Below, piece by piece: positions 1 to 8,773 of a DNA stretch of 20,757 nucleotides. This DNA comes from Catenibacterium sp. co_0103 (lineage in GTDB: Bacteria > Bacillota_I > Bacilli_A > Erysipelotrichales > Coprobacillaceae). The notes beneath the pieces are model-generated. The model had not been told where the DNA came from. It saw only the letters and a list, made by a program, of their open reading frames with translations, and made no database searches. Numbering within the stretch: the first letter of the stretch is position 1; every line of letters starts with the position of its first letter. The stretch spans positions 1 to 20,757 of the forward strand of contig NZ_RCYB01000037.1 in the NCBI RefSeq assembly GCF_004168205.1. Direction: 5' to 3'. A program made the position numbers and the translations under genes.

Positions 1-49
1 ATCAGGACTTCTTTTCGTCGTGGAGATAGAGAGATAGAGGGCGCGAAAA

Positions 50-81
50 AAAAGAGCATCACCTTACGGTGATGCTCTTTT
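50..81. terminator. Strong intrinsic terminator hairpin, probably bidirectional
   Basis: A perfect 14-bp inverted repeat (50-63 with 68-81) encloses a 4-base loop TTAC. One arm is preceded by a run of A (46-50) and the other ends in TTTT, so it can terminate in either direction. It probably ends a gene lying left of the window, of which too little remains to identify. A second, weaker 7-bp stem (84-90 with 103-109, CAAGGAC/GTCCTTG) follows at once; its role is unclear. Confidence 0.8.
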
Positions 82-117
82 GGCAAGGACTGTCAACATT
101 CTGTCCTTGACTTTTGA

Positions 118-220
118 ACCAGTTTAGGAAAAAACATTTTGGTCAGATGGTTATTTTGCTTGTAGCATTGGAGAAGTGTCATCAGCAACTATACAAAAAT
201 ATATTGAAAGTCAGGGATAA
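118..220 (+). pseudogene. Remnant of IS200/IS605-family Y1 transposase (TnpA), C-terminus only
   Basis: Reading toward the TAA at 218-220 gives a tail containing TFWSDGYFACSIGEV and ending TIQKYIESQG. This matches the conserved C-terminal end of IS200/IS605 TnpA, which normally reads like WGK-(T/H)-FWSDGYF-(V/A)-CSIG. Upstream the frame is broken: TAG lies in frame at 125-127, but shifting by one base in the A6 run (129-134) extends the match to S-L-G-K, so a single-base slip in that run is likely. Another stop lies at 115-117, and the catalytic HUH and tyrosine parts are absent. It is a dead fragment that cannot move by itself. Family assignment rests on motif memory. Confidence 0.7.
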
Positions 221-290
221 TAGATACGATTTACGAGGCTCCTCCCACCACCTATTGGCAGTGGGTTTCCGCCTATGACAAACGAAAGGA
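221..290 (+). mobile_element. Probable IS200/IS605 right-end structure
   Basis: Directly after the TnpA remnant is a GC-rich stretch able to fold as CCCAC (244-248) with GTGGG (261-265), with a possible inner CC/GG pairing around TATT. IS200/IS605 elements carry such a subterminal hairpin at the right end, recognised as single-stranded DNA by the transposase. The exact element boundary cannot be set without an intact copy. Confidence 0.5.
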
Positions 291-302
291 TTTATTTATG
301 AA

Positions 303-331
303 GTGAATTATAGACTATTTTGTGGTATAGT
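303..331 (+). promoter_or_regulatory. Candidate promoter of the polysaccharide operon (extended -10)
   Basis: TATAGT at 326-331 is preceded by TG one base upstream (323-324), giving an extended -10 box. No good -35 box is seen 16-18 bases further up. It sits 40 bases before the first gene of the operon, after the IS remnant. The call is by eye and unproven. Confidence 0.4.
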
Positions 332-370
332 AATTTATGTATAAACTTAAAAATAAGGATGTGAAAAAAG

Positions 371-1816
371 ATGTATAAAAGGAAATTAAGAGGATGGGCG
401 AAGCATTTAGACTTCTTAATTGCGGACCTTATCTGTCTACAGTTAGCTCTATTTCTAGCTTACTACATGCGTCATGGAATACTTGATATATATACAAGAT
501 CATTGTATGTCAATATTGCGATAGTCATGACACTATTAGATATGTTAATTATTATATTCTTTAATATTTTAAAGAATATTTTGAAGCGTAATAATATTAC
601 AGAAATGATTAAAGTAATAGAAAAATCATTATTATTAATGGTTGTATCTACTGCTTATATTTTCTATGCGCAAAAAGATGATGTATCACGTTTAACTTTA
701 GGTTTTACATGTGTATTTGATGCAATGTTTACTTATATTATACATTGTGTGATGAAACCAATTGTAAGACGTAGAAGAAAGAATAATAAAAAATCTCTTA
801 TCGTGATTACAGAGTCTGAATTTATTGATTCTATTACAGAGAATAAGAAAATATTTGGTTTGGATGAATACCAGAGTGTTGGTTTTGCGGTTCTAGATAA
901 GAATATGGAAGGTCAGAAATCAAACGGCTGGTCTATTGTGGCGTCTCAGGATACAGTTATAGATTATGTATTAAGACAATGGATGGATGAAGCTTTAGTG
1001 ATTCTTCCTAGGGAAGATGTTTTCTCTACTTCTTTAGTTAAAGATTTAGCTGAAATGGGACTCGCTGTTCATGTAGAAATCAGTGAATATAACTCATTAA
1101 AGGGATATCGCAAACAGTTTGAAAGAATGGGTGAAAATCAGGTATTAACTGTCAGTATGAACTCTATTAATGAATATGACTGGATTGCCAAGAGAATACT
1201 AGATATTCTTGGTGGTTTAGTAGGCTGTTTGATTACTCTTATTTTGACTATTTTCTTAGGTCCAGCTATCTTTATTGCCTCTCCAGGACCGATCTTCTTT
1301 AAACAGAAGAGAGTTGGTAGAAATGGTAAAGTGTTCAATATGTATAAGTTTAGAAGTATGTATATGGATGCTGAAGAGCGTAAGAAAGAGCTTATGGCTC
1401 AAAATAGAGTTAAAGATGGTATGATGTTCAAACTTGAATATGACCCTCGTATTATTGGTTGTAAAAAGAAAGCCGATGGTACTATTAAGAAGGGTGTTGG
1501 TAATTTCATTAGAGACTGGTCTTTAGATGAATTCCCTCAGTTCTTTAATGTATTAAAGGGTGATATGAGTTTAGTAGGTACTAGACCCCCTACTCTTGAT
1601 GAATGGAATAAGTATGAATTACGTCATAGAGCACGTCTTGCATTTAAGCCAGGTATTACAGGTTTATGGCAGGTAAGTGGTAGAAGTAATATCACTGACT
1701 TTGAAGAAATCGCAAGATTAGATAAAGAATATATCAAGAACTGGAGATTCAGTCATGATATTCAGATCTTATTGAAAACAGTACAGGTTGTTTTCAAAAA
1801 AGAAGGATCAATGTAA
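371..1816 (+). CDS. Polyprenyl glycosylphosphotransferase, initiating enzyme of the polysaccharide locus
   Basis: A membrane enzyme that would move a sugar-1-phosphate from a UDP-sugar to undecaprenyl phosphate, the first step of repeat-unit assembly. The 481 residues match the WcaJ/CpsE class in length and layout: four hydrophobic helices in the first ~130 residues, a soluble middle domain, a further membrane segment near 275-300, then the catalytic domain. The catalytic domain shows KRVGRNGKVFNMYKFRSM, the acidic pair D386-E387 in SLDEFPQF, and SLVGTRPP, all hallmarks of bacterial sugar transferases. The ATG at 371 has an AAGGA-type ribosome site around 354-359. It is first in the operon, and the next gene starts 13 bases after its stop. 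The sugar (often glucose or galactose) cannot be read from sequence. Confidence 0.93.
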   Translation: MYKRKLRGWAKHLDFLIADLICLQLALFLAYYMRHGILDIYTRSLYVNIAIVMTLLDMLIIIFFNILKNILKRNNITEMIKVIEKSLLLMVVSTAYIFYAQKDDVSRLTLGFTCVFDAMFTYIIHCVMKPIVRRRRKNNKKSLIVITESEFIDSITENKKIFGLDEYQSVGFAVLDKNMEGQKSNGWSIVASQDTVIDYVLRQWMDEALVILPREDVFSTSLVKDLAEMGLAVHVEISEYNSLKGYRKQFERMGENQVLTVSMNSINEYDWIAKRILDILGGLVGCLITLILTIFLGPAIFIASPGPIFFKQKRVGRNGKVFNMYKFRSMYMDAEERKKELMAQNRVKDGMMFKLEYDPRIIGCKKKADGTIKKGVGNFIRDWSLDEFPQFFNVLKGDMSLVGTRPPTLDEWNKYELRHRARLAFKPGITGLWQVSGRSNITDFEEIARLDKEYIKNWRFSHDIQILLKTVQVVFKKEGSM

Positions 1817-1829
1817 AGGAGTTATGAAT

Positions 1830-2606
1830 ATGCCATCAGTAAAGATTATTATTGCGACACATAAGAAGTATCGTATGCCTGATGATGAGATGTATATTCC
1901 TGTACAGGTTGGTGCAGAAGGTAAGGATGATCTTGGATATACACGTGATAATACAGGTGATAATATTTCTAATTTAAATTCACAGTATTGTGAATTAACA
2001 GGATTATATTGGGCTTGGAAGAACCTAGATGCAGATTATGTAGGTTTAGCCCATTATCGTAGACATTTTAGAGTAAAGAACAAGACAAAAGATCCTTTTG
2101 ATTGTGTACTTACTTCTAAGGAAGCAGAAGAACTATTAAAGGATAATGATATCTTAGTGACTAAGAGACGTAATTATTATATTGAAACAATTTATGATCA
2201 TTATGTTCATACACTTTATCCTGAACCATTAGATGAAACAAGAAAGATTATTGAAGAGAAGTGTCCAGAATATTTACCTGCTTTTGATAAGCATATGAAA
2301 GGTAAAACAATGCATGCTTTTAATATGTTTGTGATGAAGAAAGAATATTTTGATGCTTATTGTGAATGGTTATTTGATATTCTATTTGAACTTACTAAAA
2401 GATTTGAAGGTACTGAATATAATAGCTTCCATGCACGTTATCCAGGTAGAATTAGTGAAGTACTATTAGATGTCTGGATGAATGAGAACGGTTATGCCTA
2501 CAAAGAAGTTCCATTTGTATATATGGAAAAGATCGATATGTTTAAAAAGGGAATGGGATTCTTAAAGGCTAAGTTCTTACATAAGAAGTATGGGGAGAGT
2601 TTTTAA
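1830..2606 (+). CDS. DUF4422 family glycosyltransferase
   Basis: A predicted soluble glycosyltransferase of 258 residues. It begins with PSVKIIIATHKKYRMP and carries NLNSQYCELTGLYWAW and GLAHYRRHF (H75-Y76-R77-R78), the pattern of the DUF4422 family found in capsule and exopolysaccharide loci. No signal peptide or membrane helix is seen, so it should act on the cytoplasmic face on lipid-linked intermediates. An upstream ATG at 1788 overlaps the previous gene, and one at 1824 is only two bases from the ribosome site AAAGGAG (1815-1821). The ATG at 1830 has the right 8-base spacing and was chosen. Its stop overlaps the next start by one base (TAATG), implying translational coupling. Donor and acceptor are unknown. 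Confidence 0.85.
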   Translation: MPSVKIIIATHKKYRMPDDEMYIPVQVGAEGKDDLGYTRDNTGDNISNLNSQYCELTGLYWAWKNLDADYVGLAHYRRHFRVKNKTKDPFDCVLTSKEAEELLKDNDILVTKRRNYYIETIYDHYVHTLYPEPLDETRKIIEEKCPEYLPAFDKHMKGKTMHAFNMFVMKKEYFDAYCEWLFDILFELTKRFEGTEYNSFHARYPGRISEVLLDVWMNENGYAYKEVPFVYMEKIDMFKKGMGFLKAKFLHKKYGESF

Positions 2607-4183
2607 TGAGTTTATTTAAGAAAATAGTAACACTTGTTCTCGCAATGAGTTTGATGACTGGATGTTCTTTGACTAATAATGCGGATTCACAGAAGGTATT
2701 TAATTTTGCGGATTCTGGTTATGTGACATCTTTAGATGCATCAAAGGCTATTGATGAAACATCTACAAATGTGATTCAGGCATTTGGTGATGGTTTATAT
2801 GCTTATGATGTAAAGAGTAAGCTTAAGCCAGCTATTGCGGAGAGTAAAAAAGTGAGTGAGGATGGCAAAACGTATACCTTTGAAATCAAAAAGAACGTGA
2901 AGTGGTCCAATGGAGATTCAGTGACTGCAGAAGACTTTGTTTATGCATGGAAGAGAGCCTTATCTATGCGTTCTGAAGCATCTAAGCTATTAACATCTTA
3001 TGGTGCAGCCATTGCAGGTGCTGATGATATTTATAAAGGTTTAAAACCTGCAGATACTTTAGGTGTTTATGTAAAAAATAAGAAATTGGTTGTACATCTT
3101 CAATATAAGACAACACGTTTTATGGATTTAGTGACTCAGCCAGTCTTCTTCCCATTAAATCAGAAGTTTGTAGAAGCACAGGGAGATCAGTACGCTACTT
3201 CTCCTAAGACACTATTATCATGTGGGACATATAAGGTGTCTTCTATTTCTAAAGATAAGATTACTTTAAAGAAGAATAAGACATGTTACTTTGCGAGTAA
3301 ATCAAATATTGATCAAGTGAATATGCTTTTTGGAATCAGTAATGATGAGAAAATCAGGTTATTTGATGAAGGTAAGATTGATTTTGCATCAGTGACTGGT
3401 GAGAAAGCGAAGAAATATGATGGAAAAGATTCAAGCACTGCAGATAATGATAGTGTGATGTGGGATTTAGTACCTAACTTCAAAGATCAGTATTTGTCAG
3501 ACTTAAGAGTACGTGAAGCAATGTCTTTACTACTAAGAAGAGATAAATATGATGAAAATGTATTAAATGACGGAACTAAGAAAGCTGAAGGCTTACTTCC
3601 TATGGGTATCTGTTTCAACTCACAGAAGCAGTTTATGAGAGATGCCTCTAAATATAAGTTGAAACATAATAAAAAAGAAGCGAAGAAATCTTTATCTAAG
3701 CTTCTTAAAGAATATAAGTTAAAGAATTTTACTTTTACTTTAACTTATACAAAAGAATATCCACAATCAAAGCTTATTGCAAGTGAGATTAAAAAAGACC
3801 TTGAATCAACTAAACAATTTAAGGTGTATTTAAAAGAAGTGAATACAGTGGATTATGAACAGGCAGAATTATCTTTATTACGTATTAAAGGTTCATGTAA
3901 TGATGCTTATGATTATTTAGCCCCTCTTGCAGTTAATAATCAAGGTATTAATCATTATTGTAGTAATGAATTTAATAACTTCTGTACAGCTGCAGTCAAT
4001 GCACAAAGTCAGGATGAACGTTATTATGCATTCTTAAACGCGGAAAGAGTCGCAATGCGTGACTATGCACTTATTCCTGTGATTCATCAGGGACAGAGAT
4101 ACGTAATTAATGTGAGTGTCACTGGTCTTATTTGTAACTTTAGTGGCGCACCATATAGCTTTAGATATATGAGTATGCATTAA
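2606..4183 (+). CDS. Oligopeptide-binding lipoprotein (OppA / SBP family 5), without its transporter
   Basis: An extracellular solute-binding lipoprotein of 525 residues. The N-terminus is a lipoprotein signal: two Lys, a hydrophobic core, then LMTGC with the lipidated Cys at residue 20. The mature part opens in the OppA style (FADSGYVTSLDASKAIDETS) and carries KWSNGDSVTAEDFVYAWKRAL, the family signature. Peptides are the usual ligand; a sugar ligand cannot be excluded. It is translationally coupled to the DUF4422 gene (TAATG overlap at 2604-2608) and followed 15 bases later by the polymerase. No permease or ATPase genes are in the window, so it is an orphan binding protein in a polysaccharide operon. 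It may share permeases encoded elsewhere, sense peptides, or have another surface role. Confidence 0.9.
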   Translation: MSLFKKIVTLVLAMSLMTGCSLTNNADSQKVFNFADSGYVTSLDASKAIDETSTNVIQAFGDGLYAYDVKSKLKPAIAESKKVSEDGKTYTFEIKKNVKWSNGDSVTAEDFVYAWKRALSMRSEASKLLTSYGAAIAGADDIYKGLKPADTLGVYVKNKKLVVHLQYKTTRFMDLVTQPVFFPLNQKFVEAQGDQYATSPKTLLSCGTYKVSSISKDKITLKKNKTCYFASKSNIDQVNMLFGISNDEKIRLFDEGKIDFASVTGEKAKKYDGKDSSTADNDSVMWDLVPNFKDQYLSDLRVREAMSLLLRRDKYDENVLNDGTKKAEGLLPMGICFNSQKQFMRDASKYKLKHNKKEAKKSLSKLLKEYKLKNFTFTLTYTKEYPQSKLIASEIKKDLESTKQFKVYLKEVNTVDYEQAELSLLRIKGSCNDAYDYLAPLAVNNQGINHYCSNEFNNFCTAAVNAQSQDERYYAFLNAERVAMRDYALIPVIHQGQRYVINVSVTGLICNFSGAPYSFRYMSMH

Positions 4184-4198
4184 TTGAGGGGGTATTCA

Positions 4199-5470
4199 AT
4201 GATCAATAAAGTAAAAACATTTATACAGAAATTAACGACAACACAAATGGGTTTAGTCGTTTTAGCTATTTATTATTTTACATTATTTTTAGATATCACT
4301 ACTTTAAGCTTTAGTTTTTCTAAAGCAGCCACTTTATGTAAGTTGTTGAGATATGTTTGTTATGTATATTTCTTGTTTGTAATATGCAGAAAGTTAAGAA
4401 CTTTAGACTTAAAGAGTTATATAAACAAAATTAAGTATTTTGATAAGAAGCAGTACTTTGTGGCAGGTGTTGTATTACTCGCATTATTTAGTATTGTGAT
4501 GAACTTATTACTCACTAAAAACAAGGCTTGGGTTTTCTTATTATTTACGCTTATTTATGCAAGCTGTTTTGATTTTGAAGATGTATTAAATATAATCTTC
4601 TCTGCACAGTTTATTTCATTAATTCTTATTACGACATTAAGTTCATTTGGACTTATGCATGATTATGTCAATATGAGAGCAGATGGTACAATGAGACATT
4701 CTCTAGGATTTGGTTATCCTACTTACGTTTCTCAGTTCGTCCTATTTATGATTCTCTATTATTCATATAAGAAGAATTTTAAAATCAGTCCTGAAAAGCT
4801 AGGCTTATATCAGCTTCTTATTGTATTTTCTTATTTCTTAACAGATTCAAGAACAGAAATGTTGATATCAGAATGTATTCTTATAGGTATCTTTATGAAT
4901 TCTGTAGGTATTCTTGATAAATTCAAGAATGTAGTAGAATTCTTTAAAAAAGCCTATGCGACATGCTTTCCGTTATTCCCAATTGGAAGCTATATTCTTG
5001 TGATGTTATATGGATTCATCTTTAACACAATGAATGTGAATAGTATTATCTTCAAGATTGCACAGAAATTCAATCATATATTCTCAAATAGACTTTATCA
5101 GACATTCTATGATTTTAAACGTTATGGTTTAAGTTTATTTGGTTCAAATATTGATTTAGTTGGTTATTTCCTCAGTAAAGAGAATGAGGGAACTATTATT
5201 AGAAGTAACTTCATTGATAATGAATATATGAGAATATTATTTGAAAATGGATGGATTTTCTTTATCGCATTCTTTGCGATTATATCAATAGTGATCTGGC
5301 ATCTTTATAAGACTAAGAAAGATGGATTACTATTTATTTCATTTGTGATTACAACATCTAGTTTAATAAATCCTAGATTATTTACTATCACAGTTTCAGT
5401 TATCAGTTTTATGATTATTCCAGTATTACATAATTTACTATTTAACCAAGGAGGACACTTAAATGAGTAA
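4199..5470 (+). CDS. Wzy-like polysaccharide polymerase (membrane protein)
   Basis: A 423-residue protein made almost wholly of hydrophobic helices (roughly ten or more), with a larger polar segment containing MRADGTMRHSLGFGYPTY and later LTDSRTEMLI. Arg-rich loops next to SLGFG-(H/Y)-P and a D-S-R-T motif are usual in Wzy/O-antigen-polymerase-type proteins, which join exported repeat units outside the membrane. Such proteins are poorly conserved, so the call leans on topology and on its place among transferases, Glf and a flippase. A TTG at 4184 is in frame, but GAGGGGG (4186-4192) precedes the ATG at 4199, which was chosen. The last eight bases overlap the glf start (ATGAGTAA), giving tight coupling. 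Confidence 0.75.
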   Translation: MINKVKTFIQKLTTTQMGLVVLAIYYFTLFLDITTLSFSFSKAATLCKLLRYVCYVYFLFVICRKLRTLDLKSYINKIKYFDKKQYFVAGVVLLALFSIVMNLLLTKNKAWVFLLFTLIYASCFDFEDVLNIIFSAQFISLILITTLSSFGLMHDYVNMRADGTMRHSLGFGYPTYVSQFVLFMILYYSYKKNFKISPEKLGLYQLLIVFSYFLTDSRTEMLISECILIGIFMNSVGILDKFKNVVEFFKKAYATCFPLFPIGSYILVMLYGFIFNTMNVNSIIFKIAQKFNHIFSNRLYQTFYDFKRYGLSLFGSNIDLVGYFLSKENEGTIIRSNFIDNEYMRILFENGWIFFIAFFAIISIVIWHLYKTKKDGLLFISFVITTSSLINPRLFTITVSVISFMIIPVLHNLLFNQGGHLNE

Positions 5471-6563
5471 ATATGATTATCTAGTAGTAGGATCAGGTCT
5501 TTATGGCGCAATCTTTGCGCATGAAGCCAATAAGAGAGGAAAGAAGGTTCTTGTCATTGATAAGAGACCTAATATTGCCGGAAACATCTATACAGAAGAA
5601 GTAGAAGGCATCAATGTACATAAGTATGGTGCACATATCTTCCATACAAATAATAAGGAAGTATGGCAGTATATTACTCAGTTTGCAGAATTCAATAGAT
5701 TCACTAACTCACCTGTTGCAAACTATAAGGGAGAACTATATTCTCTTCCATTCAACATGTATACATTCAACAAGATGTGGGGAGTAGTGACTCCAGAAGA
5801 AGCAGCTGCCAAGATTGAAGAACAGAGACAGGAAATCAAGGGAGAACCAAAGAACCTTGAAGAACAGGCTATTTCATTAGTTGGTAGAGATATCTATGAA
5901 AAGCTCATTAAAGGCTATACAGAAAAACAATGGGGAAGACCATGTAATGAACTTCCATCATTCATCATCAAGAGATTACCAGTAAGACTTACTTTTGATA
6001 ATAACTATTTCAATGCGTTATATCAGGGTATTCCAATGGGTGGATATACAAAGATGGTAGAAAACATGTTGGAAGGTATTGAAGTAAGATTGAATACAGA
6101 TTATCTAGAAAACAAGGAAGAACTAGATAGCTTAGCAGATAAGGTTGTTTATACAGGACCTATCGATGCCTACTTCAACTATAAGCTAGGAACACTAGAA
6201 TACAGATCAGTCAGATTTGAAACAGAAGTATTAGATAAGCCAAATTTCCAGGGAAATGCGGCAGTAAACTATACGGATGCAGAAACACCTTGGACAAGAA
6301 TCATTGAACATAAATGGTTTGAATTTGGAACACAGCCAAAGACTGTTATCAGTAGAGAATACAGCTCTGAATGGAATCTAGGAGATGAACCATACTATCC
6401 AGTCAATGATGAAAAGAATGGTGCCTTATATGCAGAATATAAGAAGCTAGGAGAAGCAGAAACTAAAGTGATCTTTGGTGGAAGACTAGGAGAATATAAG
6501 TATTATGATATGGATGCAGTTATCGCAGCTGCATTAGACAGAGTTAAAAAGGAATTTAATTAA
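5463..6563 (+). CDS. glf: UDP-galactopyranose mutase, copy 1
   Basis: A flavoenzyme that converts UDP-galactopyranose to UDP-galactofuranose in the cytoplasm. The 366 residues match the usual Glf length. It starts with the FAD-binding Rossmann motif VVGSGLYGAIFA, then a second dinucleotide element (VLVIDKRPNIAGN) and HKYGAHIFHTNN; later FNMYTFNKMWGV, EKQWGRP and GGRLGEYKYYDMD follow, all typical. Ribosome site AAGGAGG lies at 5449-5455, inside the end of the polymerase gene. It is identical to the second copy (13592-14574) over bases 5469-6451 as read by eye, then differs at 13 of the last 112 positions, changing the tail to DRVKKEFN instead of AKVKEVFE. It would supply the donor for the Gtf3-like transferase at 7748. 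Confidence 0.97.
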   Translation: MSKYDYLVVGSGLYGAIFAHEANKRGKKVLVIDKRPNIAGNIYTEEVEGINVHKYGAHIFHTNNKEVWQYITQFAEFNRFTNSPVANYKGELYSLPFNMYTFNKMWGVVTPEEAAAKIEEQRQEIKGEPKNLEEQAISLVGRDIYEKLIKGYTEKQWGRPCNELPSFIIKRLPVRLTFDNNYFNALYQGIPMGGYTKMVENMLEGIEVRLNTDYLENKEELDSLADKVVYTGPIDAYFNYKLGTLEYRSVRFETEVLDKPNFQGNAAVNYTDAETPWTRIIEHKWFEFGTQPKTVISREYSSEWNLGDEPYYPVNDEKNGALYAEYKKLGEAETKVIFGGRLGEYKYYDMDAVIAAALDRVKKEFN

Positions 6564-6565
6564 TC

Positions 6566-6598
6566 ATTAAGGCAAAGATTTAAGATCTTTGCCTTAAT
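6566..6598 (+). terminator. Strong hairpin after glf copy 1, without a U-tract
   Basis: A perfect 14-bp stem (6566-6579 with 6585-6598) and a 5-base loop TTAAG. The 3' arm is followed by ACAAATGG, not by a run of T, so it may be a partial terminator, an mRNA stabiliser or a processing site inside the operon. The next gene has its own ribosome site 18 bases before its start codon and no obvious promoter. Confidence 0.5.
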
Positions 6599-6615
6599 AC
6601 AAATGGAGGCTTATT

Positions 6616-7731
6616 ATGAAGAGTGTATTGATTATTGGAATGACACCTAATCCTGGTGGCATAGAAAGCTTTTTAATGACATACTTTAGAAAATTAAAAG
6701 ACACCTTTAAAATAGATTTCCTTACTACATTTGAGACATGTGCTTACAGTCAGGAGATTCTAGATAATAATTCTAGAATTTATACAATTAAATCAAGTCA
6801 GTTTAAACAGGCTAAAGAATTTAAACAGGAATTGACTTATTTCTTTCAACATCATCATTATGATATCATCTGGTTTAATGCCTGTGATTTAGGTAATTTT
6901 GGTTTATTGAAATATGCACAGTTATGTTCTCCTGAAAAAGTGATTGTACATGCACACAATAATGATTTCATGATGAAAGGTAAGAAAGCACTCTTCTATA
7001 AGTTCATGCATTATAAGAATAAAAAGAAAGTAAAACAGTATGCCACTGATTACTGGGCTTGCTCAGAACTTGCGGGAGAATTCTTCTTTGAAGATGATGT
7101 AAGACAAAGTTCTCGTTATCATGTCATTAATAATGCGATAGATACAGATCGTTTTAAATATGATAGAGAGGTCAGAGCAGCTTATCGTAAAGATCTCCAC
7201 GCTGAAGATAAGATTGTCGTAATGAATACTGCAAGATTCACTTATCAAAAGAACCAGTTATTCCTGATTGATATCTTTGACGAATTAAAGAACAGGGATG
7301 ATCGTTTTGAACTCGTATTAGTTGGTGATGGTGAATTAAGAGGTGAACTTGAACAGAAGATTTCTGAATTGAATCTTACTGATAGTGTACAGCTATTAGG
7401 TTTACGTAGCGATATCCCAGAATTACTATCAGCGGCTGATATATTCCTTTTCCCTTCTCGCTTTGAAGGATTTGGTATATCATTATTAGAAGCTCAGGCT
7501 TCTGGACTGTTATCCTTTACTTCCAAGACAGTTGTCCCAAAAAGTGTAGGGATTACAGATTTACTTACATATATTTCATTAGATGAATCTCCTGTAGAAT
7601 GGGCAGATATGATTTATAGTCAATTCACTTCAAGAGACATTGATAGAAATAAATATACGGATATCATCAAAGAAAAAGGATTTGATATCGATACAGAAGC
7701 TAGGAGATTAAAATCCTACTTAGATGATTAA
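6616..7731 (+). CDS. GT4-family glycosyltransferase, EpsF-like
   Basis: A 371-residue GT-B fold transferase. The N-terminal half opens with a beta strand and a glycine-rich loop (MTPNPGGIESFLMTYF), and the C-terminal half carries NTARFTYQKNQ, LVGDGELRGEL and SRFEGFGISLLEAQASG. The last holds the E-x7-E motif of GT4 enzymes that binds the nucleotide sugar. No signal peptide or membrane span, so it should be cytoplasmic or membrane-associated. Ribosome site GGAGG at 6604-6608 precedes the ATG. The related protein at 15704-16804 has the same opening, the same (A)C-S-E-(D/L)-A block and the same C-terminal motif, so the two are paralogues with perhaps a third or more identity by eye. The sugar is unknown. 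Confidence 0.9.
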   Translation: MKSVLIIGMTPNPGGIESFLMTYFRKLKDTFKIDFLTTFETCAYSQEILDNNSRIYTIKSSQFKQAKEFKQELTYFFQHHHYDIIWFNACDLGNFGLLKYAQLCSPEKVIVHAHNNDFMMKGKKALFYKFMHYKNKKKVKQYATDYWACSELAGEFFFEDDVRQSSRYHVINNAIDTDRFKYDREVRAAYRKDLHAEDKIVVMNTARFTYQKNQLFLIDIFDELKNRDDRFELVLVGDGELRGELEQKISELNLTDSVQLLGLRSDIPELLSAADIFLFPSRFEGFGISLLEAQASGLLSFTSKTVVPKSVGITDLLTYISLDESPVEWADMIYSQFTSRDIDRNKYTDIIKEKGFDIDTEARRLKSYLDD

Positions 7732-7747
7732 AGAAAGGAAAACAGTT

Positions 7748-8773
7748 ATGAAAAAATATTATTTACAGGTCACAATTGATTCTAATCTTGATGCCAGTAC
7801 TAAAGCTGTTCAAGATTGTAATAAGATTCTTCATCAGAATGGTTATGAACCATTTGAAATTAATCTTTATAAATCAGGAAACAAGTATATCAAGAAGGTA
7901 CATAACTTTTTAGCCTTCAATCATTTAAATAAGATTGATGAAGGTGCTTTACTTGTAGTGCCCCATCCTCTTTATGTGAATAAGAAATATATTGATATCC
8001 TAGAGAAGGTAAAACAGAAAAAGCATATCAAGCTAGCATTCCTTATTCATGACTTAGACTCATTAAGAAAGCTATTCTTAAATGCTCAGGATGATTTTGA
8101 ATATATGGATCATAAGATGTATGACATCTCTGACTATATTATTGCGCATAACGATTGTATGATTGACTATTTAGTCACACAAGGAGTAAACAGAGAAAAG
8201 ATTCATAATCTTCATATCTTTGACTATTTATGTGAATCAAATAATACAATCAAGTTTGATCGTTCAGTAAGTATTGCAGGTAACCTAGATGAAAAGAAGA
8301 GTAACTATCTTGCAAAGCTAAAGGATATTAAAGCAGTTCATTTTGATTTATATGGTGTACATTTAAATGAAGATATTCTTGCATCTAATATTACTTATCA
8401 CGGTGCTTTCCCACCTGATGAAATCAATAACCAGTTATATAGTGGTTTTGGTTTAGTATGGGATGGAAGTTCTATTGAAAAATGTGATGGTAATACAGGA
8501 GAGTACTTAAAATATAATAACCCTCATAAATTATCTTTATATCTAGTATCTGGTATTCCAGTAGTAATCTGGAAGGAAGCTGCAGAAGCTAAATTTGTAG
8601 AAGAACATGGCTTAGGTATCACAGTCAACTCTTTAGATGAACTTGGAGCAAAATTTGCGAGTCTAAGTGAAGAAGAATACTTCGAAATGGTTAAAAATGT
8701 CGCAGTTGTTTCTAATAGACTTAAAAATGGATATTACCTAACTCAGGCAATCAAAGAAATTGAAGAGGCTTAA
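7748..8773 (+). CDS. Gtf3 / galactofuranosyltransferase-like glycosyltransferase
   Basis: A 341-residue predicted transferase resembling streptococcal Gtf3 and proteins annotated as beta-1,6-galactofuranosyltransferases. Features shared with these are FLIHDLDSL (H101-D102), an AHND-(C)-MIDYL segment, SIAGNLDEKKSNYL, GFGLVWDG, YNNPHKLSLYLVSGIPVV and EEHGLGITVNSLDEL. With UDP-galactofuranose made by Glf two genes upstream, a galactofuranose donor is a sound inference, though glucose-type donors also occur in the family. An in-frame ATG at 7724 overlaps the previous gene; the ATG at 7748 follows AAGAAAGGA (7732-7740) at good spacing and was chosen. It is the last gene before the first strong terminator of the operon, whose stem overlaps its stop codon. 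Confidence 0.82.
   Translation: MKKYYLQVTIDSNLDASTKAVQDCNKILHQNGYEPFEINLYKSGNKYIKKVHNFLAFNHLNKIDEGALLVVPHPLYVNKKYIDILEKVKQKKHIKLAFLIHDLDSLRKLFLNAQDDFEYMDHKMYDISDYIIAHNDCMIDYLVTQGVNREKIHNLHIFDYLCESNNTIKFDRSVSIAGNLDEKKSNYLAKLKDIKAVHFDLYGVHLNEDILASNITYHGAFPPDEINNQLYSGFGLVWDGSSIEKCDGNTGEYLKYNNPHKLSLYLVSGIPVVIWKEAAEAKFVEEHGLGITVNSLDELGAKFASLSEEEYFEMVKNVAVVSNRLKNGYYLTQAIKEIEEA

Noticed and set aside
1..49. Tail of an upstream protein gene
   Set aside because: All three forward frames end within or just after this stretch, but none shows a recognisable motif; too short to support a call.
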